64,000 bases of DNA from RAM1 sp050247515. Its GTDB lineage: Bacteria > Pseudomonadota > Gammaproteobacteria > Burkholderiales > Burkholderiaceae_C. How positions within the stretch are numbered: the stretch's first letter is position 1; every line of letters starts with the position of its first letter. The position numbers and the translations under genes were made by a program. The notes under the pieces were generated by a model, which was given only the letters and a program-made list of their open reading frames with translations, did not search any database and was not told the DNA's origin. Where the stretch lies: positions 62,001-126,000 of the forward strand of contig JBFWUB010000003.1 of NCBI GenBank assembly GCA_050247515.1, read 5' to 3'. Below, one piece after another: positions 17,654 through 25,593 of this stretch.

Positions 17654-17674
17654 GGGGCGGTCTCCGGAAAAATC

Positions 17675-17698
17675 AATTATTTAACCTGTTAAGTAATT
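17675..17698. promoter_or_regulatory. 24-base palindrome upstream of gabD
   Basis: AATTATTTAAC-CT-GTTAAGTAATT is symmetrical at 10 of 11 arm positions and begins 22 bases upstream of the gabD ATG, in an AT-rich island of an otherwise GC-rich region. The position overlaps where the promoter should be. The TTAAC/GTTAA half-sites resemble operators of dimeric one-component repressors, but the regulator is not in the window. Confidence 0.5.
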
Positions 17699-17773
17699 TT
17701 GCCAGCTTTTGTGCCAGCCTGGTGCGGCAGCCCGGCGCAACAGGCCGCAAGGCGGGGGCAAACCCCTCAAACT

Positions 17774-17779
17774 TATAAT
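17774..17779 (+). promoter_or_regulatory. -10 element for alaS
   Basis: A perfect TATAAT hexamer lies 65 bases upstream of the alaS ATG, leaving a 5' leader of about 60 bases. No convincing -35 hexamer is seen 16-18 bases before it (the sequence there is GC-rich). Confidence 0.55.
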
Positions 17780-17843
17780 CAAATGTTCCGCCAGATCAAG
17801 CATTCACGCGCCACCGGCGCACGGCACGGCACCAGAAAACCCC

Positions 17844-20474
17844 ATGAGCAACACCACATTCACCGTCGCAGACATCCGCAAGAGTTTCCTGGACTTCTTT
17901 GCTTCCAAGGGCCACACCGTGGTGGCGTCCAGCCCGCTGGTGCCGGGCAACGACCCCACGCTGATGTTCACCAACTCGGGCATGGTGCAGTTCAAGGATG
18001 TGTTCCTGGGCACCGACAAGCGGCCCTATGTGCGCGCGGCATCCGTTCAGGCCTGCCTGCGCGCCGGCGGCAAGCACAACGACCTGGAAAACGTGGGCTA
18101 CACCGCGCGCCACCACACCTTCTTTGAAATGCTGGGCAACTGGAGCTTTGGCGACTATTTCAAGCGCGACAGCCTGAAGTGGGGCTGGGAGCTGTTGACC
18201 CAGGTGTACAAGCTGCCGCCCGAGCGCCTGCTGGCGACGGTTTATCACGAGGACGATGAGGCATTCGACATCTGGACCAAGGACATCGGCCTGCCGCCCG
18301 AGCGCGTGATCCGCATCGGCGACAACAAGGGCGGCAAGTACAAGTCCGACAATTTCTGGATGATGGCCGACACCGGTCCCTGCGGCCCCTGCAGCGAGAT
18401 CTTTTACGACCACGGTGACCACATCCCCGGCGGCCCGCCCGGCAGCCCGGGTGAGGACGGCGACCGCTTCATTGAAATCTGGAACCACGTGTTCATGCAG
18501 TTCGACATGCAGCCCGACGGCAGCGTGGTCAAGCTGCCCGCGCCCTGCGTGGACACTGGCATGGGCCTGGAGCGGCTGGCCGCCATCCTGCAGCATGTGC
18601 ACAGCAACTACGAAATCGACATCTTTGACGCGCTGATCAAGGCGGCCGCGCGCGAGACCGGCGTGACGGACCTCAACAACAAGAGCCTGCGCGTGATCGC
18701 CGACCACATCCGCGCGACGGCATTCCTGGTGAGCGACGGCGTGGTGCCCAGCAACGAGGGCCGCGGCTATGTGCAGCGGCGCATCGTGCGCCGGGCCATC
18801 CGCCACGGCTACAAGCTGGGCAAGAAGACGCCGTTCTTCCACAAGCTGGTGCCCGACCTGGTCCAGCTCATGGGCGCGGCCTACCCCAGCCTGGCCGCGC
18901 AGCAGGACCGCATCATGGATGTGCTGCGGGTGGAAGAAGAGCGCTTCTTTGAAACGCTTGAAAACGGCATGGAGATCCTGGACGCCGCCTTGGCGGGCGG
19001 GGTCAAGGTGCTGCCCGGCGAAGTGGCTTTCAAGCTGCACGACACCTTTGGCTTCCCGCTGGATCTGTCGGCGGACGTGTGCCGCGAGCGCGACGTGACG
19101 GTGGACGAGGCGGGCTTTCATGCCGCCATGGACAAGCAGAAGGCGGCGGGCCGCGCCGCCGGCAAATTCAGGATGGACCGTGCGCTGGACTACACCGGCG
19201 CGGGCAATGTGTTCAGCGGCTACGACAAGCTGGAAGAGCGCGCCAAGGTCGTGGCCCTGTACAAGGACGGCGCGCCGGTGCAGCAGCTTCAAGAGGGCGA
19301 CGCGGGCGTGGTGGTGCTGGATACCACGCCCTTCTATTCCGAATCGGGCGGCCAGGTCGGTGACAGCGGCATTCTGGCGGCCGAGGGTTCGCAGTTTGGC
19401 GTGCAGGACACGCAGAAGATCAAGTCCGACGTGTTCGGCCACCACGGCGTGCAGACCCAGGGCACGCTGAAGGTCGGCGACGCCGTGACCGCCGCCGTGG
19501 ACATGGCCCGGCGCCATGCCACCATGCGCAACCACAGCGTCACGCACCTGATGCACAAGGCGCTGCGCGAGGTGCTGGGCAGCCACGTGCAGCAAAAGGG
19601 CAGCCTGGTGGACGCACAAAAAACTCGCTTCGATTTCGCACACAACTCGCCAATGACTGTTGAGCAAATCCGCGAAGTTGAGGTTCGCGTGAATGCAGAA
19701 ATAATGAAAAATTCCGCGACATCCGCCAAGGTCATGGATATTGATTCTGCAAAGCAGATGGGCGCCATGATGTTGTTTGGTGAAAAGTACGGTGAGACCG
19801 TGCGGGTGCTCGACATCGGGGATAGCCGTGAGCTTTGTGGCGGCACTCATGTGGCTCGAACAGGTGATATTGGCGTTTTCAAGATTTACTCAGAGTCGGG
19901 TGTGGCTGCTGGGGTACGACGTGTGGAAGCCGTTACTGGTGGAAACGCGCTTGCGATGATTGACAACCAACTGGGTGAATTGCATCAAGTAGCGCAAATG
20001 TTGCGCGTTAGCGCTGGCGGCGGGGCGGTGCAGGGTGCTATCGAGTCGCTGCTTTCTGAGAAGAAGGCACTGGAAAAGGAAGTGGCCGCGCTGAAGGGCA
20101 AGCTGGCTTCCAGCCAGGGCGACGAACTGGTGAGCCAGGCGGTGGACGTCAAGGGCATCAAGGTGCTGGCTGCGCGGCTGGAAGGCGCGGACGCCAAGAC
20201 GCTGCGCGACACCATGGACAAGCTCAAGGACAAGCTCAAGACGGCGGCCATCGTGCTGGCGGCGGTGGACGGTGCCAAGGTACAGATCGCCGCGGGCGCC
20301 ACGGCCGACGTGATGGGCAAGGTCAAGGCCGGCGAACTGGTGAACTTTGTGGCCCAGCAGATGGGCGGCAAGGGCGGCGGCAAGCCTGACATGGCCATGG
20401 CCGGCGGTACTGATGCCACCAAACTCTCGGGCGCGCTGCAATCGGTGCAAGCCTGGGTGGCCGAGCGGGCCTAA
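17844..20474 (+). CDS. alaS: Alanyl-tRNA synthetase
   Basis: 876 residues, the normal bacterial length. Class II synthetase blocks are at the N-terminus (RKSFLDFFASKGHTVVASSP, then motif 2 near GYTARHHTFFEMLGNWSFGD and motif 3 near DTGMGLERLA). The editing domain has the zinc-ligand patterns HSVTH and CGGTH, followed by the C-terminal C-Ala/coiled-coil region (LLSEKKALEKEVAALKGKL). ATG 17844 is chosen because it gives the conserved start MSNTTFTVADIRKSF; the open frame extends upstream to 17709 without resemblance to the family. The segment 19616-20010 differs in base composition (see the separate entry). The gene ends 4 bases into the convergent ATP-grasp gene. Confidence 0.97.
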   Translation: MSNTTFTVADIRKSFLDFFASKGHTVVASSPLVPGNDPTLMFTNSGMVQFKDVFLGTDKRPYVRAASVQACLRAGGKHNDLENVGYTARHHTFFEMLGNWSFGDYFKRDSLKWGWELLTQVYKLPPERLLATVYHEDDEAFDIWTKDIGLPPERVIRIGDNKGGKYKSDNFWMMADTGPCGPCSEIFYDHGDHIPGGPPGSPGEDGDRFIEIWNHVFMQFDMQPDGSVVKLPAPCVDTGMGLERLAAILQHVHSNYEIDIFDALIKAAARETGVTDLNNKSLRVIADHIRATAFLVSDGVVPSNEGRGYVQRRIVRRAIRHGYKLGKKTPFFHKLVPDLVQLMGAAYPSLAAQQDRIMDVLRVEEERFFETLENGMEILDAALAGGVKVLPGEVAFKLHDTFGFPLDLSADVCRERDVTVDEAGFHAAMDKQKAAGRAAGKFRMDRALDYTGAGNVFSGYDKLEERAKVVALYKDGAPVQQLQEGDAGVVVLDTTPFYSESGGQVGDSGILAAEGSQFGVQDTQKIKSDVFGHHGVQTQGTLKVGDAVTAAVDMARRHATMRNHSVTHLMHKALREVLGSHVQQKGSLVDAQKTRFDFAHNSPMTVEQIREVEVRVNAEIMKNSATSAKVMDIDSAKQMGAMMLFGEKYGETVRVLDIGDSRELCGGTHVARTGDIGVFKIYSESGVAAGVRRVEAVTGGNALAMIDNQLGELHQVAQMLRVSAGGGAVQGAIESLLSEKKALEKEVAALKGKLASSQGDELVSQAVDVKGIKVLAARLEGADAKTLRDTMDKLKDKLKTAAIVLAAVDGAKVQIAAGATADVMGKVKAGELVNFVAQQMGGKGGGKPDMAMAGGTDATKLSGALQSVQAWVAERA
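19616..20010 (+). other. Low-GC mosaic tract inside alaS
   Basis: Hand counts give about 45-52% GC for most 60-base lines from 19621 to 20000 (one line reaches 62%), against well over 60% just upstream and in the rest of the gene. Codons such as AAA, GAA, TTT, ATT and GAT replace the usual GC-ending ones, and the boundaries are abrupt (after GACGCACAA at about 19616 and before GCGCTGGCGGCGGGG at about 20010). The protein remains a normal AlaRS and the tract includes CGGTH of the editing domain. Homologous replacement by DNA from a lower-GC relative explains this best. Confidence 0.65.
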
Positions 20475-21481
20475 GCCGCGGCGCTGGTGCGCACGGCCGG
20501 GCTGGTGTCCAGCCATGACGCCAGCCGCGCCGGCAGCTCGAGGCCGGCGCGCTCCAGGTACATCGCCACGATGATGCCGATGGTGCGATGCAGCGCCACG
20601 TTACGGTAGATCAGCGTTTTTTGCGAGAACTGGATGTACGGGAACGGGTTGGCCTCCCACACCACGGGCTGGCCGCAGGCATCCAGCCCGTAGTCGAACG
20701 CCACAAAATCGAGCCCCATCAACCGCGTCGCCGCCATGAAGGCGTCGTGGTGGGGGCAGGGCGCGTTGATGTAAGCCAGTTCATCCTGCGTCGTCTGTTC
20801 GTCGGTGACCCGGTTGCCGCCGCGGGTGATCCGTTCGCGTGATGCCTGCAGGTGGTGCGGCACCCCCCGGTTGCCCGCGACCACATACCGGTATTTGCGG
20901 TACAGGGCATCATGCGGGTCGGGCAGATCAATCACCTCGGCCGCCACAGGCCGGGTCAGTGTCTCAAGGGGCAGCAGGCGGGCTTCGTGCGGGGTGTTGG
21001 CCTGCAGCATTGCGCCGCCATGTCCCCAGTCCTCGCGCACCAGCAGCGGGAGGCGCAAACCCAGGAAATCGCGCCGGAAAGCAGCGATGTCGCTGATGCG
21101 TTCATTGCGCGGCGTGCGCAGGCCGGCATCGCGCATCAGCCGCGCACCCGTTGCCTTGGCCGCATGGGCAAGCCGCTCGACCCGGTTGATGACGGGTATG
21201 GCGGCTGCGTCGCAGCGCAGTGTCAGGGCCAGGGCCTGTCGATGGGCTTCAGCTGACCAGGCCTGTACCGGGTCCTGCAGCCAGGGCACCATGAGCTTGT
21301 GATGCGACAGCGGCGCCAGGTTTTCATCCAGGACCCGCAGGTCAAAACAGGCGCTGCATTCGGGTATGTGGGCTTTCACCCAGTCCAGGATGACCTGGTA
21401 GAAGCCGCGCTGGCAGGTCGCGTGTTCAACGACCAGTATTTCCTGCGCGGCCCAGGCGGGACCAACAGAGCCGGCTTGCAT
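20471..21481 (-). CDS. ATP-grasp-like protein of unknown substrate
   Basis: 336 residues. The C-terminal half has ATP-grasp features: a central lysine/arginine segment (DFLGLRLPLLVREDWGHGG), the strand GLDFVAFDYGLDACGQPVVW and the metal/ATP-binding end EANPFPYIQFSQKTLIYRN, where ATP-grasp enzymes have a Glu-x-Asn pair. ATP-grasp enzymes join a carboxylate to an amine, thiol or another acceptor. It is the last of four tightly packed genes (binding protein, methyltransferase, glycosyltransferase-like, this one; gap of 3 bases), so they probably act together on one product. What is joined cannot be read from the sequence. It is convergent with alaS and overlaps it by 4 bases. Confidence 0.6.
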   Translation of the reverse strand: MQAGSVGPAWAAQEILVVEHATCQRGFYQVILDWVKAHIPECSACFDLRVLDENLAPLSHHKLMVPWLQDPVQAWSAEAHRQALALTLRCDAAAIPVINRVERLAHAAKATGARLMRDAGLRTPRNERISDIAAFRRDFLGLRLPLLVREDWGHGGAMLQANTPHEARLLPLETLTRPVAAEVIDLPDPHDALYRKYRYVVAGNRGVPHHLQASRERITRGGNRVTDEQTTQDELAYINAPCPHHDAFMAATRLMGLDFVAFDYGLDACGQPVVWEANPFPYIQFSQKTLIYRNVALHRTIGIIVAMYLERAGLELPARLASWLDTSPAVRTSAAA

Positions 21482-21484
21482 GGT

Positions 21485-22441
21485 TCAACCGTCTTCGCGG
21501 CGCTCCTGGAAATAGCCCCGCACAAAAGCGTGCAGACCGGCATTGCCGCGGGCCCAGCGCCAGGCGCCATCGCGACCGAGGGCCAGGTCGCGCCGGGGGT
21601 CAAATTGATGCGGTGCCAGCCGGGCGTGGCGGGCGCTGCTTTGCCGGTGCACCAGGTCGCCGTGCCACAGGTGGTGCACTGTGCCCCGCAGACAGGCCAC
21701 GTGGCCGCCCACATGCCTGAACAGGCCTTCGGCCCAGGGCAGGTAAGTGTCGAGCTGGTGCGGGTTCATCTGGTGCAGCCGGGCTGCTACCTCGGGGCAG
21801 CCCAGCGCTGCGCAGGCAAAAGCGGTGTCGCCGCCGCCCACAATGCACCGGTCGTAAAACCCCTGCGACTGCAGCAACTCGCGCCCGGCTGCCCAAGCCA
21901 TGCCGGGTGACGGGCTGGCCGGTCCCCGGTTCATGACCGAACCCAGGGCTTCGGCGGGGGCGCCGCTGGACAGGATGCTTGCCATGACGGAAGGCTGCGA
22001 CCACCCCTGCACCCCGTCACGCAGCGCGGCCGGGTCCGCATCAGCCGGGGCGTGGCGCAAGGTTGTGAACAGCTGCACCAGCGGCGAGTGCGCCAGCGCC
22101 GCGCGGGCCTGCGCAACCCAGTCGCCGGTGTCAAAAATCAGGTCGCAGTCAATCCAGGCGACCTGCTTGCAGGTTGCGGGCAGGTGAGCCAGGGCGTGGT
22201 TGAGCAGCCGTTCCTTTTGCCACATCACATCCCCGTCGCGGCAATGCAGCAGGATGTCGGCGTCTGCCGCCGCCAGGGCCGGCGGGGCACCAAAGCCGAG
22301 CTCGACGGTCAGCAGCGGTACCGCCAGACAGCGGCGGAACTCGCGGTAGTTCAGCAGCCTGCGCCGGGACCCGGCGGGGTTGAAGTAGCTGGTGATGACC
22401 CAGAATTCACCCGCTGAGCCGGACTGGCCGGGCCGGGTCAT
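21485..22441 (-). CDS. Glycosyltransferase-like protein (GT-A fold)
   Basis: 318 residues. It opens with FWVITSYFNPAGSRRRLLNY, a start like that of GT-A glycosyltransferases, followed by a helix AWIDCDLIFDTGDWV whose DCD is at the position of the metal-binding DxD, and a later GGGDTAFACAALG that may form the acceptor site. It lacks a signal peptide and membrane segments. The start overlaps the methyltransferase stop by four bases (ATGA), so the two are translationally coupled. Sugar donor and acceptor are unknown. A role in surface glycans or in modifying a peptide are both open. Confidence 0.6.
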   Translation of the reverse strand: MTRPGQSGSAGEFWVITSYFNPAGSRRRLLNYREFRRCLAVPLLTVELGFGAPPALAAADADILLHCRDGDVMWQKERLLNHALAHLPATCKQVAWIDCDLIFDTGDWVAQARAALAHSPLVQLFTTLRHAPADADPAALRDGVQGWSQPSVMASILSSGAPAEALGSVMNRGPASPSPGMAWAAGRELLQSQGFYDRCIVGGGDTAFACAALGCPEVAARLHQMNPHQLDTYLPWAEGLFRHVGGHVACLRGTVHHLWHGDLVHRQSSARHARLAPHQFDPRRDLALGRDGAWRWARGNAGLHAFVRGYFQERREDG

Positions 22442-23121
22442 AGCCGCAATGCCTCAGGCACCGCGACGGCGCGCACCAACGTCAACCCGTCCCCATAGGG
22501 CAGGTCCAGAACCTGCAGGCCGGCGTCGGCACGCAGTTCGTCCATCAGGTCGCGCACGCGGTGTTCATACACTTTGTGCTCGCCGTAGATGCGCGACGGC
22601 CGTACCCGGATGCTGTCATGGAACAGCACCATGCCGTGCGCGGGCACGAGGTGCCTGAACGCAAGGTAGTCAAAGCGGGCCTGTTCCAGGGAGTGGTAGC
22701 CGTCGATGAAAACCAGCGCAGTTTCCTTGAGCTGCAAGTAGGCGGCCGAGGCCACGAACTGCTGGGTGGTCATGCGCCAGTGCGTCACGTTGGACAGACC
22801 CAGGCGGGCGAAGTGGGCCTGCACGGCATGGGGGTCGCGCCAGAAACCGTCCACCAGGGAAGGGTCGATGAACTGGACCTGCCCATCGCCATCGTCAGCC
22901 AGGGCCCGCCCGAGCATGGCGGGCACAAAGCCGCGCCACGAACCGATGACCACGGCGATGGATGGTTTGACCAGCCGCGCCAGGGCGTAGTAAAGCCACC
23001 CGAGCCCGGGGTCGCCGCGCTGTGCGTCCTGCGCGTGGCCCATCGCGGCCATGCCCGGCGTGGCGAGGACAGCCCGCATCCAGGCGTCCAGCGAAGTGAC
23101 GGGGACCGGCGCCACCGCCAC
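22438..23121 (-). CDS. SAM-dependent methyltransferase (Methyltransf_24-like)
   Basis: 227 residues starting at GTG 23121, 3 bases after the binding-protein stop. The SAM-binding strand and glycine loop are seen as IAVVIGSWRGFVPAML, the acidic strand as QVQFIDPSLVDGFW, and the fourth strand as TALVFIDGYHSLEQARFDY with FHDS further on, which matches the class I methyltransferases found beside glycan genes. The acceptor is unknown. It is the second gene of the four-gene operon. Confidence 0.72.
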   Translation of the reverse strand: MAVAPVPVTSLDAWMRAVLATPGMAAMGHAQDAQRGDPGLGWLYYALARLVKPSIAVVIGSWRGFVPAMLGRALADDGDGQVQFIDPSLVDGFWRDPHAVQAHFARLGLSNVTHWRMTTQQFVASAAYLQLKETALVFIDGYHSLEQARFDYLAFRHLVPAHGMVLFHDSIRVRPSRIYGEHKVYEHRVRDLMDELRADAGLQVLDLPYGDGLTLVRAVAVPEALRL

Positions 23122-23124
23122 TGC

Positions 23125-24270
23125 TCAGCGGATGATCTTGCCGTCCGGCGTGATCGTCACCAGATCAATGGCGCGCACCGAGTCGCGCATGCCCGCGCGC
23201 AGGTTGATGCGAAAGCCCCCCACGTCGTAGTCGGTCATGCCGGTCATGGCGGCTTGCAGCCTGGCCTTGTCAAAACCCTTGCCGGCCCGGCGCACAGCCT
23301 CGGCCAGCGCCTTGGCGGCAATGAAACCTTCCAGGCTTTCATACGAGGGTGACTGGTCGGAGTTGTCAATGGCCGCCAGGTATTCCTTGACGATGGGCGT
23401 GGCCGAACTGCGGGGCGAGGGCACCACCTGCGACACGACCACGCCGCCGATTTCCTTGCCCAGTGCCGTGAACAGCGGGTCAATGCCCACCACCGAGAAG
23501 TTCATGAAGGCCCCGGCATAACCCGCCTTGCGCATCTTGCGGATGAACGCCGCGGTGGAGTTGAACAGGGACACCTGGATGATGGCCTGTGGCTGCGCCT
23601 TGAAGAGGCTGGCCACGGCCGCATCGACCTTGTCGCTGTTGACCGGCACAAAGGCGGAGCCCACCAGGGGCGGCAGCTTGAGCTCGCTCATGGCCTGGTT
23701 CACGGCCGCCAGCCCGGCGCGCCCCATGGTGTCGTCCTCGGCCAGCACGGCGATGCGCGTCTGGCCCAGCGTGGCGCAGTGGCGGACCATCTTGAAGGCT
23801 TCATCGGCCATGCTGGGGCGCACGTGGAACACATTGGTGTGGGTCGCCTCGCGCAGCGCGTCCGAGGCCGCGAACGGGCCGAAGAAGATGGCGTTTTCCG
23901 CCTTGGCCACTGCCGCGCCGGCGTCCGCGCTGGCTGTGCCTACAAAGCCAAACAGAAGGTCGGAACCATCCTCCAGCAGCTTTTTGGCGTTGGCTGCTGC
24001 CTTGTCGGGCTCATACCCGTCGTCAAGCTGGCGCAGTTCAAAATTCCAGCCGGGGTTGTTCTTGCGGGCGTTGAAGGCATCCACGTACAGCTTGGCGCCG
24101 GCGGCGAACGCCAGGCCGATTTCGCTGGCTGCCCCGGTCAGCGGCACGGATTGCCCCAGCACCACCTTGCGGCCAGCCGCAGGTTTTGCCTGGGCATGAG
24201 CCAGGCCCGCACCGCATAGACCCAGCCCCGCCAGACCCATGCCCAATACCGTCCGTCGCCTGGTGTTCAT
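23125..24270 (-). CDS. Branched-chain amino acid-type periplasmic binding protein
   Basis: 381 residues from ATG 24270, with AAGGAGT upstream and a twin-arginine-like signal (MNTRRRTVLGMGLAGLGLCG, ending AHA). The mature part is a type 1 LivJ-like binding protein: VVLGQSVPLTGAASEIGLAF, DDGYEPDKAAANAKKLLEDG, IAVLAEDDTMGRAGLAAVNQ, VVSQVVPSPRSSATPIVKEY, YESLEGFIAAKALAEAV. No LivHMGF permease genes are present. It leads the operon with the methyltransferase, glycosyltransferase-like and ATP-grasp-like genes, which is unusual company. A longer frame to 24396 is rejected because it has no ribosome-binding site. Confidence 0.88.
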   Translation of the reverse strand: MNTRRRTVLGMGLAGLGLCGAGLAHAQAKPAAGRKVVLGQSVPLTGAASEIGLAFAAGAKLYVDAFNARKNNPGWNFELRQLDDGYEPDKAAANAKKLLEDGSDLLFGFVGTASADAGAAVAKAENAIFFGPFAASDALREATHTNVFHVRPSMADEAFKMVRHCATLGQTRIAVLAEDDTMGRAGLAAVNQAMSELKLPPLVGSAFVPVNSDKVDAAVASLFKAQPQAIIQVSLFNSTAAFIRKMRKAGYAGAFMNFSVVGIDPLFTALGKEIGGVVVSQVVPSPRSSATPIVKEYLAAIDNSDQSPSYESLEGFIAAKALAEAVRRAGKGFDKARLQAAMTGMTDYDVGGFRINLRAGMRDSVRAIDLVTITPDGKIIR

Positions 24271-24436
24271 GGCTGAACTCCTTGTCATGTTGTGAACCTG
24301 CTTGCAAAGTTGATGCCAGCCCGCAGGCCGACAAAAGGTAACCCATCCCATTGCCGCTGGCAATACGGGTTTGGTGCCGATTGCGAATGGCCTCATGTGC
24401 CCTGGTCATGACGGCCCGCTGCCTACAATGCGGCCC

Positions 24437-25384
24437 ATGATGCCCCAACCCCCTTTGCCCGCGGCGCCGCGGCCCGTTGAAGTGCCGGATCAGGAACTCT
24501 GCCTGATGGGCGCCACCCGCATGGCGGACTTCATTGATTTCGTGCGTGAACGCGCCGTTGGCGGCATGGAGATGGACCAGGGGGACCTGGCCGACATGTG
24601 GCGCGAAGCCTCGGTGGTGTTCAATGCGTTGCAGACGACCGAGGCAGGTGCTGCCGACAAGCCGCAGATCCTGCCGCTGTCCCGGGTGCTGCAGGCACAT
24701 GTCAACAGGCTGATCAAGCTCACCAGCTTCCAGCAGACATTCTCTGCAGTCCCGGTGGCCTTTGGCATGGTGGAGTTGGACAAGCTGGTCGTCACCCAGC
24801 ATCACATCGGGCGTGCCAGTGTGGACCGAATGGCGTCCAAACTGCCCCGGCCGCCGTCTGATTCGGACCTGGCGACCGTATGTCTGCCGCTGACCGCGGC
24901 GGACGCCACGTTCAAGGTGGCCCATCAGGACGGCGAAAGGTTCGTCTTCGTGTCGGACACGCATGACACGCGCTTCCTGGGCGCCCAGCTGGTCAATCCG
25001 GCTGACATCAGGAACCTGAAGGTCAATGGCCATCCGCAGGCTGTGCTGGCATTGAGTGTGGGATTCACCACCAATGTGTTGAATGTGGTGCGCTATGGCG
25101 ACCGGGTCGTGCTGAACAATGGCTACCACCGTGCCCTGGCGCTGCGAGAACTGGGCGTGACCCATGCGCCGTGCCTGATCCAGGTTTGTGCCCACTGGGA
25201 AGACGTGGGCCTGGCGGGCTCCAGCGAGATGTATGACAACGGGCCTGTCTATTTCAGTTCGGCCAGACCGCCGCTGCTTCGCGACTTTGCCAACCCGCAA
25301 TTGGTGCGGGCTTTTGCCGCGCGGCGACTCACACGCGAAATCCGGCTGACCTATGAAGTGGACTCGTTGCAGCTCAGTTTGTAA
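24437..25384 (+). CDS. Uncharacterised protein with ParB/Srx-like fold
   Basis: 315 residues from ATG 24437, which lies 7 bases after a TACAAT hexamer (24424-24429), so the mRNA is probably leaderless. The C-terminal half contains a ParB/sulfiredoxin-like core: LSVGFTTNVLNVVRYGDRVV, then LNNGYHRALALRELGVTHAP, which is the GxxHRxxAxxxLG pattern of that fold. The N-terminal half (MADFIDFVRERAVGG onward) is helical with no resemblance to a known domain. ParB-like domains can be CTPases, nucleases or kinases; no activity is assignable. It diverges from the binding-protein operon and is followed 209 bases later by the double-glycine peptide gene on the same strand. Confidence 0.6.
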   Translation: MMPQPPLPAAPRPVEVPDQELCLMGATRMADFIDFVRERAVGGMEMDQGDLADMWREASVVFNALQTTEAGAADKPQILPLSRVLQAHVNRLIKLTSFQQTFSAVPVAFGMVELDKLVVTQHHIGRASVDRMASKLPRPPSDSDLATVCLPLTAADATFKVAHQDGERFVFVSDTHDTRFLGAQLVNPADIRNLKVNGHPQAVLALSVGFTTNVLNVVRYGDRVVLNNGYHRALALRELGVTHAPCLIQVCAHWEDVGLAGSSEMYDNGPVYFSSARPPLLRDFANPQLVRAFAARRLTREIRLTYEVDSLQLSL

Positions 25385-25444
25385 CTTTTCTGTTGCAAAT
25401 TGCGGTTTGTGCGAGAAATTTCACGCTCAATTCCCGTTACAGGC

Positions 25445-25473
25445 TTGTTACACGCAGTATTACTGGCTACACT
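25445..25473 (+). promoter_or_regulatory. Predicted sigma-70 promoter of the double-glycine peptide gene
   Basis: TTGTTA (25445-25450) and TACACT (25468-25473) are separated by exactly 17 bases, in an AT-richer stretch after the ParB-like gene. This would give a leader of roughly 115 bases before the peptide ATG. The call is based on motif match alone. Confidence 0.5.
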
Positions 25474-25593
25474 TCGGCCATTACAACAGTTGCAAGGCGT
25501 AACAAGCCAGCAACGCAATAAGACGCACCGGTTGGCCTGTCAGCAGTTTTTACAGACAACCGGCAACAGCTTTTTGATAACCAGGAGTTCAGC

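Noticed and set aside
17796..19850. A 684-codon open frame antisense to alaS
   Set aside because: Same GC-bias artefact; its upper end falls in the low-GC mosaic tract, where stop codons become frequent.
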